A DNA stretch of 64,000 nucleotides, taken from NCBI GenBank assembly GCA_041686485.1, contig JAWLDT010000006.1, positions 3,805 through 67,804 of the forward strand, given 5' to 3'. This stretch comes from PUPG01 sp041686485. GTDB taxonomy: Bacteria > Bacteroidota > Bacteroidia > Bacteroidales > UBA7960. Shown one piece after another: positions 1 to 7,825 of the stretch (positions are counted from its first letter, which is position 1; the number at the start of each line of letters is the position of its first letter). The notes below the pieces were generated by a model, which worked only from the letters and a program-made list of their open reading frames with translations, was not told where the DNA came from and ran no database searches. Both the position numbers and the translations under genes were made by a program.

Positions 1-428
1 TCAAGCAACTGCATTTTCTGATTAAACACCTCACGCTCAATGGCTGTCTTAGCCAGCTCTTTGATAATATGGATGCCGTCAAGGTACCAGTCCGGATTGT
101 TGAACATGCTGTAGGTTTTAACGTTAAACGATACATCCTCCAGGACCGGTGTTTTCACGCCTGCGATCTTTTTAATTGACAGGTCGACGTCTTCCACGGC
201 TACCAGTTCATTATCAAACTCATCCCATAGTTCTATGGCATGTTGATAGGCTTGCAGCTGTTTTTCCAGTTTGCTGTCAAACTCTTCAGCTTTTTCTTTG
301 GCTTTCTTTACCTCACTGCGCAGGGCAGCTTCTTTGTTTTGCAGGGTGGGCAGTGCCTTTTCCCTGATGGCAAGCTCTTTCTTCAGGCGCTGAAGCGATG
401 TTTTGTTGTATTGAAACTTGATGGCCAT
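1..428 (-). CDS. atpD: V-type ATP synthase subunit D (partial, 3' end outside window)
   Basis: Central-stalk (rotor) subunit of a V/A-type rotary ATPase. I translated the minus strand from the ATG at 426-428; it opens MAIKFQYNKTSLQRLKKELA and continues through a charged coiled-coil helix, as expected for the D subunit. The frame is open to base 1, so about 142 N-terminal residues are visible and the C-terminal helix is missing. It lies 32 bases downstream of the B-subunit gene on the same strand. In this phylum the I and K membrane subunits usually follow, which would be outside the window. Confidence 0.9.
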   Translation of the reverse strand, partial: MAIKFQYNKTSLQRLKKELAIREKALPTLQNKEAALRSEVKKAKEKAEEFDSKLEKQLQAYQHAIELWDEFDNELVAVEDVDLSIKKIAGVKTPVLEDVSFNVKTYSMFNNPDWYLDGIHIIKELAKTAIEREVFNQKMQLL

Positions 429-460
429 ATTGAAGGCATGTTAAGTCAAAAACGATGGTA

Positions 461-1789
461 TTAGCTGTCTTTGTGCCAGTATTTATCGACTAACTCTTGT
501 TTGATACCCACTTCTTCGGGTCTGAAGTAGTCTTTAAACAGCTCATAAGCTGTTTCAAGCATGCTATCGGTGTCGATGTTGACATCCACAGCCAGCAATT
601 TCTCGGAATAGCCTTTCGCAAACTCCAGTGTTCGTTCGTCGTAATCGGTAAGGTCGAAGCCGTTTTCCTGTTTGGTTTTGGCGTTAGCGGCGTCGGCAAA
701 CAGGCGGACGGCAGCGTTCATGACCTGTGGGTGGTCTTCGCGGGTTTTCTTTCCGATAACGAGCTGCTTCAGACGCGACAGGCTCCGGAAGGGGTCAACG
801 ATCACTTTCCCGATGTCGCTGTCCTTACGCAGGAATAGCTGACCTTCGGTGATATATCCGGTGTTGTCGGGCACGGCATGTGTAATATCGCCGCCTGACA
901 GGGTTGTTACTGCGATAATCGTGATGGAGCCGCCGTCCGGGAACTGAACGGCTTTTTCATACAGTCGTGCCAGGTCTGAGTAGAGAGAGCCGGGCATACT
1001 GTCTTTGGAAGGAATCTGGTCCATCCTGTTTGACACGATACTCAGGGCATCTGCGTAGAGTGTCATGTCGGTGAGCAGCACCAGCACTTTTTCGTTCTTT
1101 TCGACAGCAAAATATTCTGCAGCCGAAAGAGCCATATCGGGTACCAGCAGCCTTTCGACGGGCGGGTCTTCGGTGGTGTTGATGAATCCTACGATACGAT
1201 CGAGCGTGCCGGCGTTGTCAAAGACGTTCTTGAAGTACAGGTAGTCGTCACGCGTGAGTCCCATACCTGCCAGGATGATCTTGTCGGCTTTAGCGCGCAG
1301 CGCCACATTGGCCATGACCTGGTTATACGGCTGGTCGGGGTCTGCAAAGAAAGGGATCTTCTGGCCTGTCACCAGCGCGTTGTTCAGGTCAATGCCCGCG
1401 ATACCCGTCGGAATGAACTCCGAAGGTTGCATCCTTCGTACCGGATTCACACTCGGACCACCAATCTCCAACTCTTCACCCATGATCTCACCGCCTTCCA
1501 TGGGCTCGCCATAGGCATTGAAAAAGCGACCTCCAAGATCTTCCCCGACTTTCAGGGTCGGGGCTTTTCCGGCAAATATTACCTCGGCATTCGTGGCGAT
1601 CCCTTCGGTACCGCCAAAGATCTGCAGGGTGACCAGATCGCCTATGATCTTCACCACCTGGGCCAGCCGTCCATCTACGATAGCAAGCTCATCATTGCCC
1701 ACGTCCTTTGCATACAGGGAAACAGTGGCCTTGGTAAGCTGAAACAGCTTGGTGTATACACGTTGAAATGCTTTTGTTTCCTTTTCCAT
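461..1789 (-). CDS. atpB: V-type ATP synthase subunit B
   Basis: Non-catalytic nucleotide-binding subunit of the V1/A1 hexamer, 442 aa. The sequence keeps the B-subunit pattern: an N-terminal beta-barrel, then GIAGIDLNNALVTGQKIPFF where the catalytic subunit has its P-loop, with no GxxxxGKT. The segments LVLLTDMTLYADAL and GSLYSDLARLYEKA are strongly B-like. It follows the A subunit by 28 bases, same strand, in the order E-DUF2764-A-B-D. The symbol follows the V-type convention and should not be confused with F-type atpB. Confidence 0.95.
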   Translation of the reverse strand: MEKETKAFQRVYTKLFQLTKATVSLYAKDVGNDELAIVDGRLAQVVKIIGDLVTLQIFGGTEGIATNAEVIFAGKAPTLKVGEDLGGRFFNAYGEPMEGGEIMGEELEIGGPSVNPVRRMQPSEFIPTGIAGIDLNNALVTGQKIPFFADPDQPYNQVMANVALRAKADKIILAGMGLTRDDYLYFKNVFDNAGTLDRIVGFINTTEDPPVERLLVPDMALSAAEYFAVEKNEKVLVLLTDMTLYADALSIVSNRMDQIPSKDSMPGSLYSDLARLYEKAVQFPDGGSITIIAVTTLSGGDITHAVPDNTGYITEGQLFLRKDSDIGKVIVDPFRSLSRLKQLVIGKKTREDHPQVMNAAVRLFADAANAKTKQENGFDLTDYDERTLEFAKGYSEKLLAVDVNIDTDSMLETAYELFKDYFRPEEVGIKQELVDKYWHKDS

Positions 1790-1817
1790 TATTTATTATG
1801 TTTTCCTGGTTTCTTGA

Positions 1818-3623
1818 TTATGCCTTTGCTTCCTCTTTGTCTTTTTTATCCTTCTCTTTGCCAGCTTCTTCATTAAGCTTCTCCTGAACGATCTTTTCCA
1901 TTTCTTTTTCGTTCGCTTTGAATTTGTCGGACTCAAATTCGGCGAAGTTCATCTGTTTCAAGGCATTGATAATGCGTTTATAATATGGACCCACGTCTTC
2001 GAAGGAATCAAATGTAAAATCCAACGCTGTTATCTCGAGGGTCTTCTGAAGCATGTAGTTTTGCCTGTTGAGTGAGGTGGAGGCGTCGATGGCATCAAAA
2101 GCATCCTGCTGCAGGATGACGAAGTCGATCAGTTCTGATCTCCAGAACCTGATGTGGTAGTCTATCGGTACGCCGTCGTCACCAAGGATATTGATCTGCT
2201 CGTAGGCCTCCTTTCCTCTGAGCAAGAGCTCCTTGGCATGGAACACATTCTTTGTCCATGACTCATGGATATTTTCGTTGAGGTATTCCTCAATTTCCGG
2301 GTACTCAAGGTATTTGGAGTAGCTGTCTATCGGGTCGATGGCTGGGTAGCGCTTGCTGTCGGCACGTTGCTGTGACAATGCATAGAAACAGCGTGCCACT
2401 TTCTTGGTGGACTCTGTGACGGGTTCTTTCAGGTTACCGCCGGCCGGCGATACGGTTCCGACAAAGGTGATGGAGCCGGTTTTGCCATTGGGCAGATAAA
2501 CATAGCCTGCACGGGCATAAAAGTTAGCAATGATGGCCGACAGGTCCATGGGGAACCCGTCAGGTCCGGGAAGTTCTTCCATGCGGTTTGACATCTCACG
2601 AAGTGCCTGCGCCCAGCGTGACGTAGAGTCGGCCAGCAGCAGTACCTTAAGACCCATGGCCCGGTAATATTCGGCAAGGGTCATGGCGGTATATACAGAA
2701 GCTTCCCTGGCAGCTACGGGCATGTTGGAGGTGTTGGCGATGATGGTCGTACGCTCCATGAGCTTACGTCCTGTCCGTGGGTCTTCCAGCTCAGGAAACT
2801 CAGTGAAGATCTCAACTACCTCGTTGGCCCGCTCACCGCAGGCAGCAACAATCACCAGGTCGGCATTGGCATTTTTCGACAGGTTATGCTGCAATACCGT
2901 TTTGCCTGAACCAAACGGCCCCGGGATAAATCCTGAACCACCTTCCGCCATGGGATTCAACGTATCCATCACACGGATACCGGTCTCCATAATTTTAAAC
3001 GGCCGTGGTTTTTCTTTATAGGCTTTGATGGGAACCTTTACCGGCCATTTCTGTACCATGGTCACATCATGATCCTTGCCTTCTTTGTCGGTCAGGACTG
3101 CGATGGTATCATTGAGATTGTACGAACCATCTTTACTGATACTTTTTACGGTGTATTCACCCTGGAAGGTAAAGGGCACCATGATCTTGTGGGGGATCCA
3201 GTTTTCCTTCACTTCGCCAAGCCACATCCCGGCTGTGACTTTGTCGTCCTTTTTGGCAATGGCTTTGAAGTCATACTTCTGTTCAAAATCCAAAGGATCC
3301 GTATATTGTCCCCTCTTCAGAAACACACCCTCCATCTTGTTCAGGTCGTTTTGCAGACCGTCGAAGTTTTTTGACAGGATACCGGGTCCGAGCGTGACCT
3401 CCAGCATGTGTCCCATGAACTCCACCTTGGTGCCAATCTTCAGACCCCTGGTGCTTTCAAAGACCTGAATATAGGATTTGTTACCAACCACCTTGATTAC
3501 CTCCGCCATCAGCGGGGTGTCACCGTGTTTGATATAACAGATCTCATTCTGTGCGGTCGTTCCCTCTGTTTCAACAATGACAAGGTTGGCGATAATGCCG
3601 GTTACATTCCCAATTGTATTCAT
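1818..3623 (-). CDS. atpA: V-type ATP synthase catalytic subunit A
   Basis: Catalytic subunit of the V/A-type ATPase, 601 aa, coupling ATP synthesis or hydrolysis to ion movement. The P-loop GPFGSGKT is at residues 235-242 and the catalytic GER motif at about 263-265. The inserted domain typical of A subunits (about residues 115-200) is present. The extreme C-terminus is a Lys/Glu-rich tail of about 20 residues that adds to the usual length. Six bases separate it from the upstream DUF2764 gene, so the two are surely co-transcribed. Confidence 0.97.
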   Translation of the reverse strand: MNTIGNVTGIIANLVIVETEGTTAQNEICYIKHGDTPLMAEVIKVVGNKSYIQVFESTRGLKIGTKVEFMGHMLEVTLGPGILSKNFDGLQNDLNKMEGVFLKRGQYTDPLDFEQKYDFKAIAKKDDKVTAGMWLGEVKENWIPHKIMVPFTFQGEYTVKSISKDGSYNLNDTIAVLTDKEGKDHDVTMVQKWPVKVPIKAYKEKPRPFKIMETGIRVMDTLNPMAEGGSGFIPGPFGSGKTVLQHNLSKNANADLVIVAACGERANEVVEIFTEFPELEDPRTGRKLMERTTIIANTSNMPVAAREASVYTAMTLAEYYRAMGLKVLLLADSTSRWAQALREMSNRMEELPGPDGFPMDLSAIIANFYARAGYVYLPNGKTGSITFVGTVSPAGGNLKEPVTESTKKVARCFYALSQQRADSKRYPAIDPIDSYSKYLEYPEIEEYLNENIHESWTKNVFHAKELLLRGKEAYEQINILGDDGVPIDYHIRFWRSELIDFVILQQDAFDAIDASTSLNRQNYMLQKTLEITALDFTFDSFEDVGPYYKRIINALKQMNFAEFESDKFKANEKEMEKIVQEKLNEEAGKEKDKKDKEEAKA

Positions 3624-3629
3624 AATAGG

Positions 3630-4460
3630 TTATTTTTCAGTAAATTTTTCAGGTAATTCGTAGTTCGCCTGCAGCTCCTTCAGCAGCTTTTTGAACATTT
3701 CATTGCTGTGTTCTTTGTCGATCGACAGCCAGCGCTCAATCCTGCCAAGCTTTATTGTGAAAGCCAGGATCTTTTCAATGGTAAAATAATGGAAGAAAGT
3801 CTCCTCATCAAGGTATTTCCACTTGAACTCATCGATGGCTTTTTCCCGCTCTTTAACGTCCTCCTTGCGCGAAATGGCGCTGAGCGTCTCCATATAATCG
3901 AGTTCACTGCTCAGTCCAAAATCCCTGGCCTGACTTTTTCGGATTGTCTCAGAAATATAATCTGTGCCTATAATATAATGCTCATAAGGGACTTTGTACT
4001 TCCTGGCATTCAGCGCTGTCATAATATTTTTAATGTTCAGCTCAAACTGAAACCAGTTGCGGAGGAAATCATTCCTTTCGTTTTCGAGAATATAGTCGTA
4101 GAATAGGGTGGCAAGCTCATCCTCCGGGTTCATGTTCGGGAATAGGGGCTCACTGTTTTGATAAGCCGTAATGAAGCGCAGCATGTATTCAGGAAGGTCG
4201 GCAGGCTCCTTGATATTTTCTTCCAACCGCTCTCGTGAGAAATTGCCCTTTTCATGCAGGTCTTTTTCTTTTTTCTCCAAAAGGATCAGCAGGTTTTGAT
4301 TGTCATGTGGCAGAAACAGCTTTTCCACCAGCTTATAGTCGTTCGGGTGTAAATCCGAACACAGCTCATCCCGGAAGGCAAGCTGGTTCGACACCAGCTT
4401 ATGCGTGTCCAGGGCAATGTCCTGAAGTCCTGCTACCAGATAATAATAATTACGCTTCAC
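3630..4460 (-). CDS. DUF2764 family protein of the V-ATPase operon
   Basis: A 276-aa soluble, helix-rich protein opening MKRNYYYLVAGLQDIALD, recognised as DUF2764, a family known from V-ATPase operons of Bacteroidota and some other phyla. It has no signal peptide or membrane segment. It sits between E and A, and no gene for the C/AC39 (d) or F subunit is seen in the visible part of the operon. I infer that it may do the work of the missing stalk/collar subunit C. The family assignment is firm; the role is a guess from context. Confidence 0.85.
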   Translation of the reverse strand: MKRNYYYLVAGLQDIALDTHKLVSNQLAFRDELCSDLHPNDYKLVEKLFLPHDNQNLLILLEKKEKDLHEKGNFSRERLEENIKEPADLPEYMLRFITAYQNSEPLFPNMNPEDELATLFYDYILENERNDFLRNWFQFELNIKNIMTALNARKYKVPYEHYIIGTDYISETIRKSQARDFGLSSELDYMETLSAISRKEDVKEREKAIDEFKWKYLDEETFFHYFTIEKILAFTIKLGRIERWLSIDKEHSNEMFKKLLKELQANYELPEKFTEK

Positions 4461-4496
4461 TTCCAGATCGTTTTATGTGGTTTGGGCTTGCAGTCG

Positions 4497-5174
4497 TTAT
4501 TTTTTCTTTTCCTGCTTTTTATCTTCTTTCGCTTTCGGCTCCGCTTTCTCTTGACCCTTATTATCTTCAAAAAGCAAATCAATCAGTCTGGGGCGCATAT
4601 ACATTTTGAAGAAATGGTCAAAATCCTCATCCGAGAAAGAGATCAGGTATCCGCCTTCTTTCGGACCAATTTTAAAGCCGCCTTTAAACTTCTCGGAATA
4701 GTCGAGACTCAGGCCGCTGTCAAGCAGTTTTTTGGCTTTGTTCTTAAAGAAGCTGTCAAACTCTTTTTGTCGCTCTTTGGGTAGCAGTAGGGTCAGATTC
4801 ACGTTGTCGCTACCTTCCGGCTCCCATTTATCGACGATTGTTTGAATAATGTCACGGGTGAACTCCACTTCTTTAAAAGCGGCTTTTGTTTCCGGTTCAA
4901 TGGTTTTGGCCTGGATCAGGTTCACGATTTCCTGCTTCAGGTCGGAAAGAGCCTGCCGTGCTGCGAGCTTCAGCTCATTGAGTGAGTTGTTTTTTAACTC
5001 ATTTGCTTCCGTTTCCGCTTTCTTCCGGATTGCTTCAGCGTCTTTATTTGCTTTGTCAAGCAAGTCATCGGCTTCTTTTTGGGCATCGGAAACAATTTTT
5101 TCTGCCTCCTGGTTGGCTTTATTTACGCCTTCCTGGTAAATCTTTTCAGTAAGTTCCTGAAGTTTTTTCTGCAT
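4497..5174 (-). CDS. atpE: V-type ATP synthase subunit E (peripheral stalk)
   Basis: Peripheral-stalk subunit, 225 aa, first gene of the operon. Residues about 1-85 form a long Ala/Glu/Lys coiled coil (KANQEAEKIVSDAQKEADD and onward), followed by a globular C-terminal domain. It ends in a Lys/Glu-rich tail (KAKEDKKQEKKK) resembling the tail of subunit A. A promoter box lies about 40 bases upstream of the ATG at 5172-5174. The subunit class rests on the coiled-coil/globular layout and operon position as well as sequence. Confidence 0.88.
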   Translation of the reverse strand: MQKKLQELTEKIYQEGVNKANQEAEKIVSDAQKEADDLLDKANKDAEAIRKKAETEANELKNNSLNELKLAARQALSDLKQEIVNLIQAKTIEPETKAAFKEVEFTRDIIQTIVDKWEPEGSDNVNLTLLLPKERQKEFDSFFKNKAKKLLDSGLSLDYSEKFKGGFKIGPKEGGYLISFSDEDFDHFFKMYMRPRLIDLLFEDNKGQEKAEPKAKEDKKQEKKK

Positions 5175-5214
5175 GGCTATGTTTTTTTATAATATCGCCT
5201 GTTCTAAACGAGTG

Positions 5215-5222
5215 CAAAATTA
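5215..5222 (-). promoter_or_regulatory. -7 promoter box of the V-ATPase operon
   Basis: On the minus strand the bases read TAATTTTG, matching the Bacteroidota -7 consensus TAnnTTTG. It lies 40 bases before the subunit E start, giving a leader of about 35 bases. No clear -33 TTTG is seen. Confidence 0.6.
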
Positions 5223-5364
5223 AGAAAATAAAGCTGTATACTGTAGATTTTCTGTTATTTATGTTTTGAATAATACATGCTCGGTATGATGTCAACTTCA
5301 AAGATTGTTAACTTTAAAACGTAGCAAATATATTAAACTTATTTTTTGTTACAAAATTAACAAC

Positions 5365-5612
5365 TCAAAAAGTAATCCTGTTTTTGACATAAAGCTGTCT
5401 TGTTTCTATGAAACTACCTGTTTTCTCCCTGACGCCTGAACATGGAACAGCACATAGGGTTACCGGAATGAGGATCAGGGTTATAAGGGTTGAAGCCAGC
5501 AAACCGCCGATGATGGTAATGCCTGAAGGGTTATACAATATAGTCCCATACCCGTACTAAGTGCCATGGGGCGCAAGTCAGGCATGGTGGTGGTAACCAA
5601 CATCCTGACATG
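5365..5612 (-). pseudogene. remnant of RND efflux transporter C-terminus
   Basis: Intergenic DNA on the minus strand still encodes the last part of an AcrB/HAE1-type RND pump. One frame gives MPDLRPMALSTGMG, then after a frameshift near 5556 another frame gives GITIIGGLLASTLITLILI, followed by PVTLCAV and a stop at 5365-5367. These match the conserved end of the last transmembrane segments of RND pumps (typical PMALSTG...GITIIGGLLxSTLxTL). There is no start codon, and the body of the gene (about 1000 residues) is gone. The 5' edge abuts the ferredoxin gene's stop at 5622, suggesting a deletion or rearrangement joined here. Confidence 0.78.
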
Positions 5613-5621
5613 GTTTTACAA

Positions 5622-7205
5622 TCAGAATGGAAAATCGTCGCTGTCGTCCTCTCTGGGGCCGTTGGTTTCTTCGATTGGTGTTGCTTTTGTATGTACCGGC
5701 AGTCCATCCACATAAATGGCTTTATATGGTGTTGTGGGGCAGGCATACTCACAAGCGCCGCAACCGACACATAGTTCGGGCGTGATCTCCGGTATGAACA
5801 GTCCGTCATCGTATGGAACCATTTGCACGGCCTTTGTGGGGCAGTGTTCTGAACATGCTCCACAGTCGGTACGGTCCACCATCACAATACAGCTTTCTAC
5901 CTGGAAGTGTACCTCGCCCATTTTAATCAGTTTCTTGTCTTCGATGCTTTGGCTGGTAATAGCCCCTGTCGGACATACCTTGGTGCAGTCATTACAATCG
6001 TAATTGCAATAATTCTTGTGAAAGTCCAGCTTCGGTTGCATAAAACCGTCCAGGCCAAAGTCGAAGAATGCTGGTACGATTACTTTGCTGGGACAGGCTC
6101 CTACACAACGGTAGCAAGCAATGCAATGTGACGTGAAATGTTCATGGCTTATTGAGCCGGGCGGTGATACCGGCCTCTGGGTGTCAATGGGGATCATGCC
6201 CGGTTCACTTCTGCCTTGTGCCTTGATGGGTTTTTTCAAGAGGGGAAGACTTACTATACCACCTGCGAGGCCAAGCAGGAAATGACGTCTTTTGTTTCCA
6301 TTCTCCGCTTTCGGTGTGTTGTTTTGCTTTTCTGAAGCTGCATAAGCATTGGTATAGTATAGTCCCTGATTCGGACAGGCTGTAAAGCAGTTAAAACAGC
6401 TAATGCAACGACTATGGTCCACTTCTTTGGTTTTGCTGTCCAGGCATTCTGCCTTGCATACCCATTCACACCGTTTGCAAAAGGTACAGGCTTCATCCCG
6501 GAAACGTATTCTGTATAAAGACCTGGACGACACCAGCCCCAAAATGCTTCCCACCGGGCATAAGGTATTGCAGAACAGCCGGCCGCGCCAGGCAGCCATC
6601 GTGGTTATAGCCAGGAATATGATGCCGGAAATCAGCAACACATCCCCCGGCAAGGTGTGCATGGTTTGGGGTGTCAGGACATGCACATCCATATTTTCCA
6701 GGGTAAAGGCCAGGGTATTATTCAACCATATATAAGCAGGCTGAAACAGGCTGGTGGATAATTTGCCAAAATTGGAGAACGGGTCTAACAGGTTGATAAA
6801 TAACATGCTGCCGAAAAACCAAAAAATAATGGTAGCGGCTAATATGCCGTATCGCAGGATGTTCTTCCGGTTAGAAGTATAATGAAAACGGCGACCCTTT
6901 TTGGATTTAAAAAGTCGTGCAATGGCAATCACCATATCCTGAAACGTGCCCAGCGGACAGATAGAAGAGCAATACACCCGCCCGAAAAGCCAGGTCAAAA
7001 TTAAAACCAAAACAAAGCCAAGTGCGGTGATCGAGAAGAATAATGCCATGAACCGCAACAGAGAAGGGAAAAATTGTAATCGCAATAACCCTTCTCCCAA
7101 TGTATGTAAGGGCTTTATTCCGATACCCAGAAAAATAAATAATAAAGCAATGAAAAATAACAGGGATACGATAATCCTGATCTTTCGCAGGTGGTATAGC
7201 TTCAT
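5622..7205 (-). CDS. NapH/NapG-like membrane polyferredoxin (4Fe-4S protein)
   Basis: A 527-aa electron-transfer protein of the inner membrane. The N-terminal half (about 1-230) has several transmembrane segments and two NapH/NosR-type cysteine motifs, VYCSSICPLG and LFCNTLCPVG. Two ferredoxin clusters follow (CTFCKRCEWVCKAEC and CISCFNCFTACP). At about residue 310 a Tat-like stretch (KRRHFLLGLAGG) starts a NapG/MauM-like half with CIACYRCVGACP, CNYDCNDCTKVCP, CGACSEHCP and CVGCGACEYACP. The protein therefore looks like a natural NapH-NapG fusion. It is on the same strand as the DUF362 gene but 620 bp downstream. Redox partners are unknown. Confidence 0.85.
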   Translation of the reverse strand: MKLYHLRKIRIIVSLLFFIALLFIFLGIGIKPLHTLGEGLLRLQFFPSLLRFMALFFSITALGFVLVLILTWLFGRVYCSSICPLGTFQDMVIAIARLFKSKKGRRFHYTSNRKNILRYGILAATIIFWFFGSMLFINLLDPFSNFGKLSTSLFQPAYIWLNNTLAFTLENMDVHVLTPQTMHTLPGDVLLISGIIFLAITTMAAWRGRLFCNTLCPVGSILGLVSSRSLYRIRFRDEACTFCKRCEWVCKAECLDSKTKEVDHSRCISCFNCFTACPNQGLYYTNAYAASEKQNNTPKAENGNKRRHFLLGLAGGIVSLPLLKKPIKAQGRSEPGMIPIDTQRPVSPPGSISHEHFTSHCIACYRCVGACPSKVIVPAFFDFGLDGFMQPKLDFHKNYCNYDCNDCTKVCPTGAITSQSIEDKKLIKMGEVHFQVESCIVMVDRTDCGACSEHCPTKAVQMVPYDDGLFIPEITPELCVGCGACEYACPTTPYKAIYVDGLPVHTKATPIEETNGPREDDSDDFPF

Positions 7206-7271
7206 CTGTTTATGTTTACGTTACTCTTTGTAATTCAATGTTATATGACTCTGTACCTTTATCCAGGCAAA

Positions 7272-7306
7272 AGGTAGAAGGTAGAAGTTAGAAGGTAGAA
7301 GGTAGA
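7272..7306. repeat. heptanucleotide tandem repeat AGGTAGA x5
   Basis: Five consecutive 7-mers, four AGGTAGA and one AGTTAGA. A degenerate inverted copy lies at 7354-7373; about 17 of 20 bases pair with 7273-7292, so a transcript could fold back. This is the first of three different period-7 tracts in this gap. Confidence 0.9.
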
Positions 7307-7380
7307 AGACTTTAACTATAAGCTTCCTTTCTTTAAGCCCTGAGACTTCTTTGTCTAACCTCTATCTTCTACCATCTAAT

Positions 7381-7416
7381 CTCTTCCTTCCAGCTTCCAG
7401 CTTCCAGCTTCGAGCT
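7381..7416. repeat. 36-bp direct repeat, copy 1 (CTTCCAG heptamers)
   Basis: Contains three CTTCCAG units and one CTTCGAG in tandem (7387-7414). The whole 36-bp block recurs without change at 7773-7808, so the two copies bracket the hairpin array. Confidence 0.92.
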
Positions 7417-7419
7417 TTT

Positions 7420-7447
7420 TTCACCGTTCACTGTTCACCGTTCACTG
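7420..7447. repeat. heptanucleotide tandem repeat TTCACYG x4
   Basis: Four 7-mers alternating TTCACCG and TTCACTG, the third period-7 motif within 180 bp. It ends seven bases before the first hairpin of the array. Confidence 0.9.
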
Positions 7448-7453
7448 TTCTGT

Positions 7454-7756
7454 GACAGGTCAAGCCCTGTCATTACGGTACGCAGCCCAAGTGCTGCGGC
7501 TACCACTGCTTCATTTTTATAACTGGCAGGCCGGCCAAGTCCGGCCTGCAACTGAATTGAACCCTTTCAGGGTTCTCGTTTTCCGGGCGTTTCTTATACC
7601 CGAATTGCATTCGGGGCTATTCATATTTAATCCCTTCGGGATTAGTGCCGAGCAGTTTCCTATCTTCAGCTCCCAGCTCACGGGTTCTGACAGCTCAAGC
7701 GCTGTCATTACGGTAGCTCCCCGAGGGGAAATGGTTGAGGCTGGTCAAGCCCGGCC
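7454..7756. repeat. array of nine short hairpins
   Basis: Nine inverted repeats with 5-9 bp stems lie in 303 bp. Stems: GACAGG/CCTGTC (7454-7471), CGCAGC/GCTGCG (7481-7498), GCAGGCCGG/CCGGCCTGC (7526-7549), GAACCCT/AGGGTTC (7559-7575), CCCGAAT/ATTCGGG (7599-7615), TAATCCC/GGGATTA (7628-7644), GACAGC/GCTGTC (7689-7706), TCCCC/GGGGA (7718-7729), GGCTGG/CCGGCC (7739-7756, one wobble). Five loops share the form YCAAGY, three are TTC or TGC. ATTACGGTA follows both GACAG hairpins. Open frames here are not convincing genes. I do not recognise a named element. Confidence 0.85.
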
Positions 7757-7772
7757 TACACATGTATCAGCT

Positions 7773-7808
7773 CTCTTCCTTCCAGCTTCCAGCTTCCAGC
7801 TTCGAGCT
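7773..7808. repeat. 36-bp direct repeat, copy 2 (CTTCCAG heptamers)
   Basis: Identical to 7381-7416 over all 36 bases, starting 392 bp downstream of copy 1. It ends just before the 3' end of the DUF362 gene at 7826. Confidence 0.92.
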
Positions 7809-7825
7809 CTTTTCTTCTTCCTTCC

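Noticed and set aside
5174..5621. A functional small gene behind the polyferredoxin
   Set aside because: The similarity is to the end of an RND pump, with a frameshift and no start, so it is a remnant.
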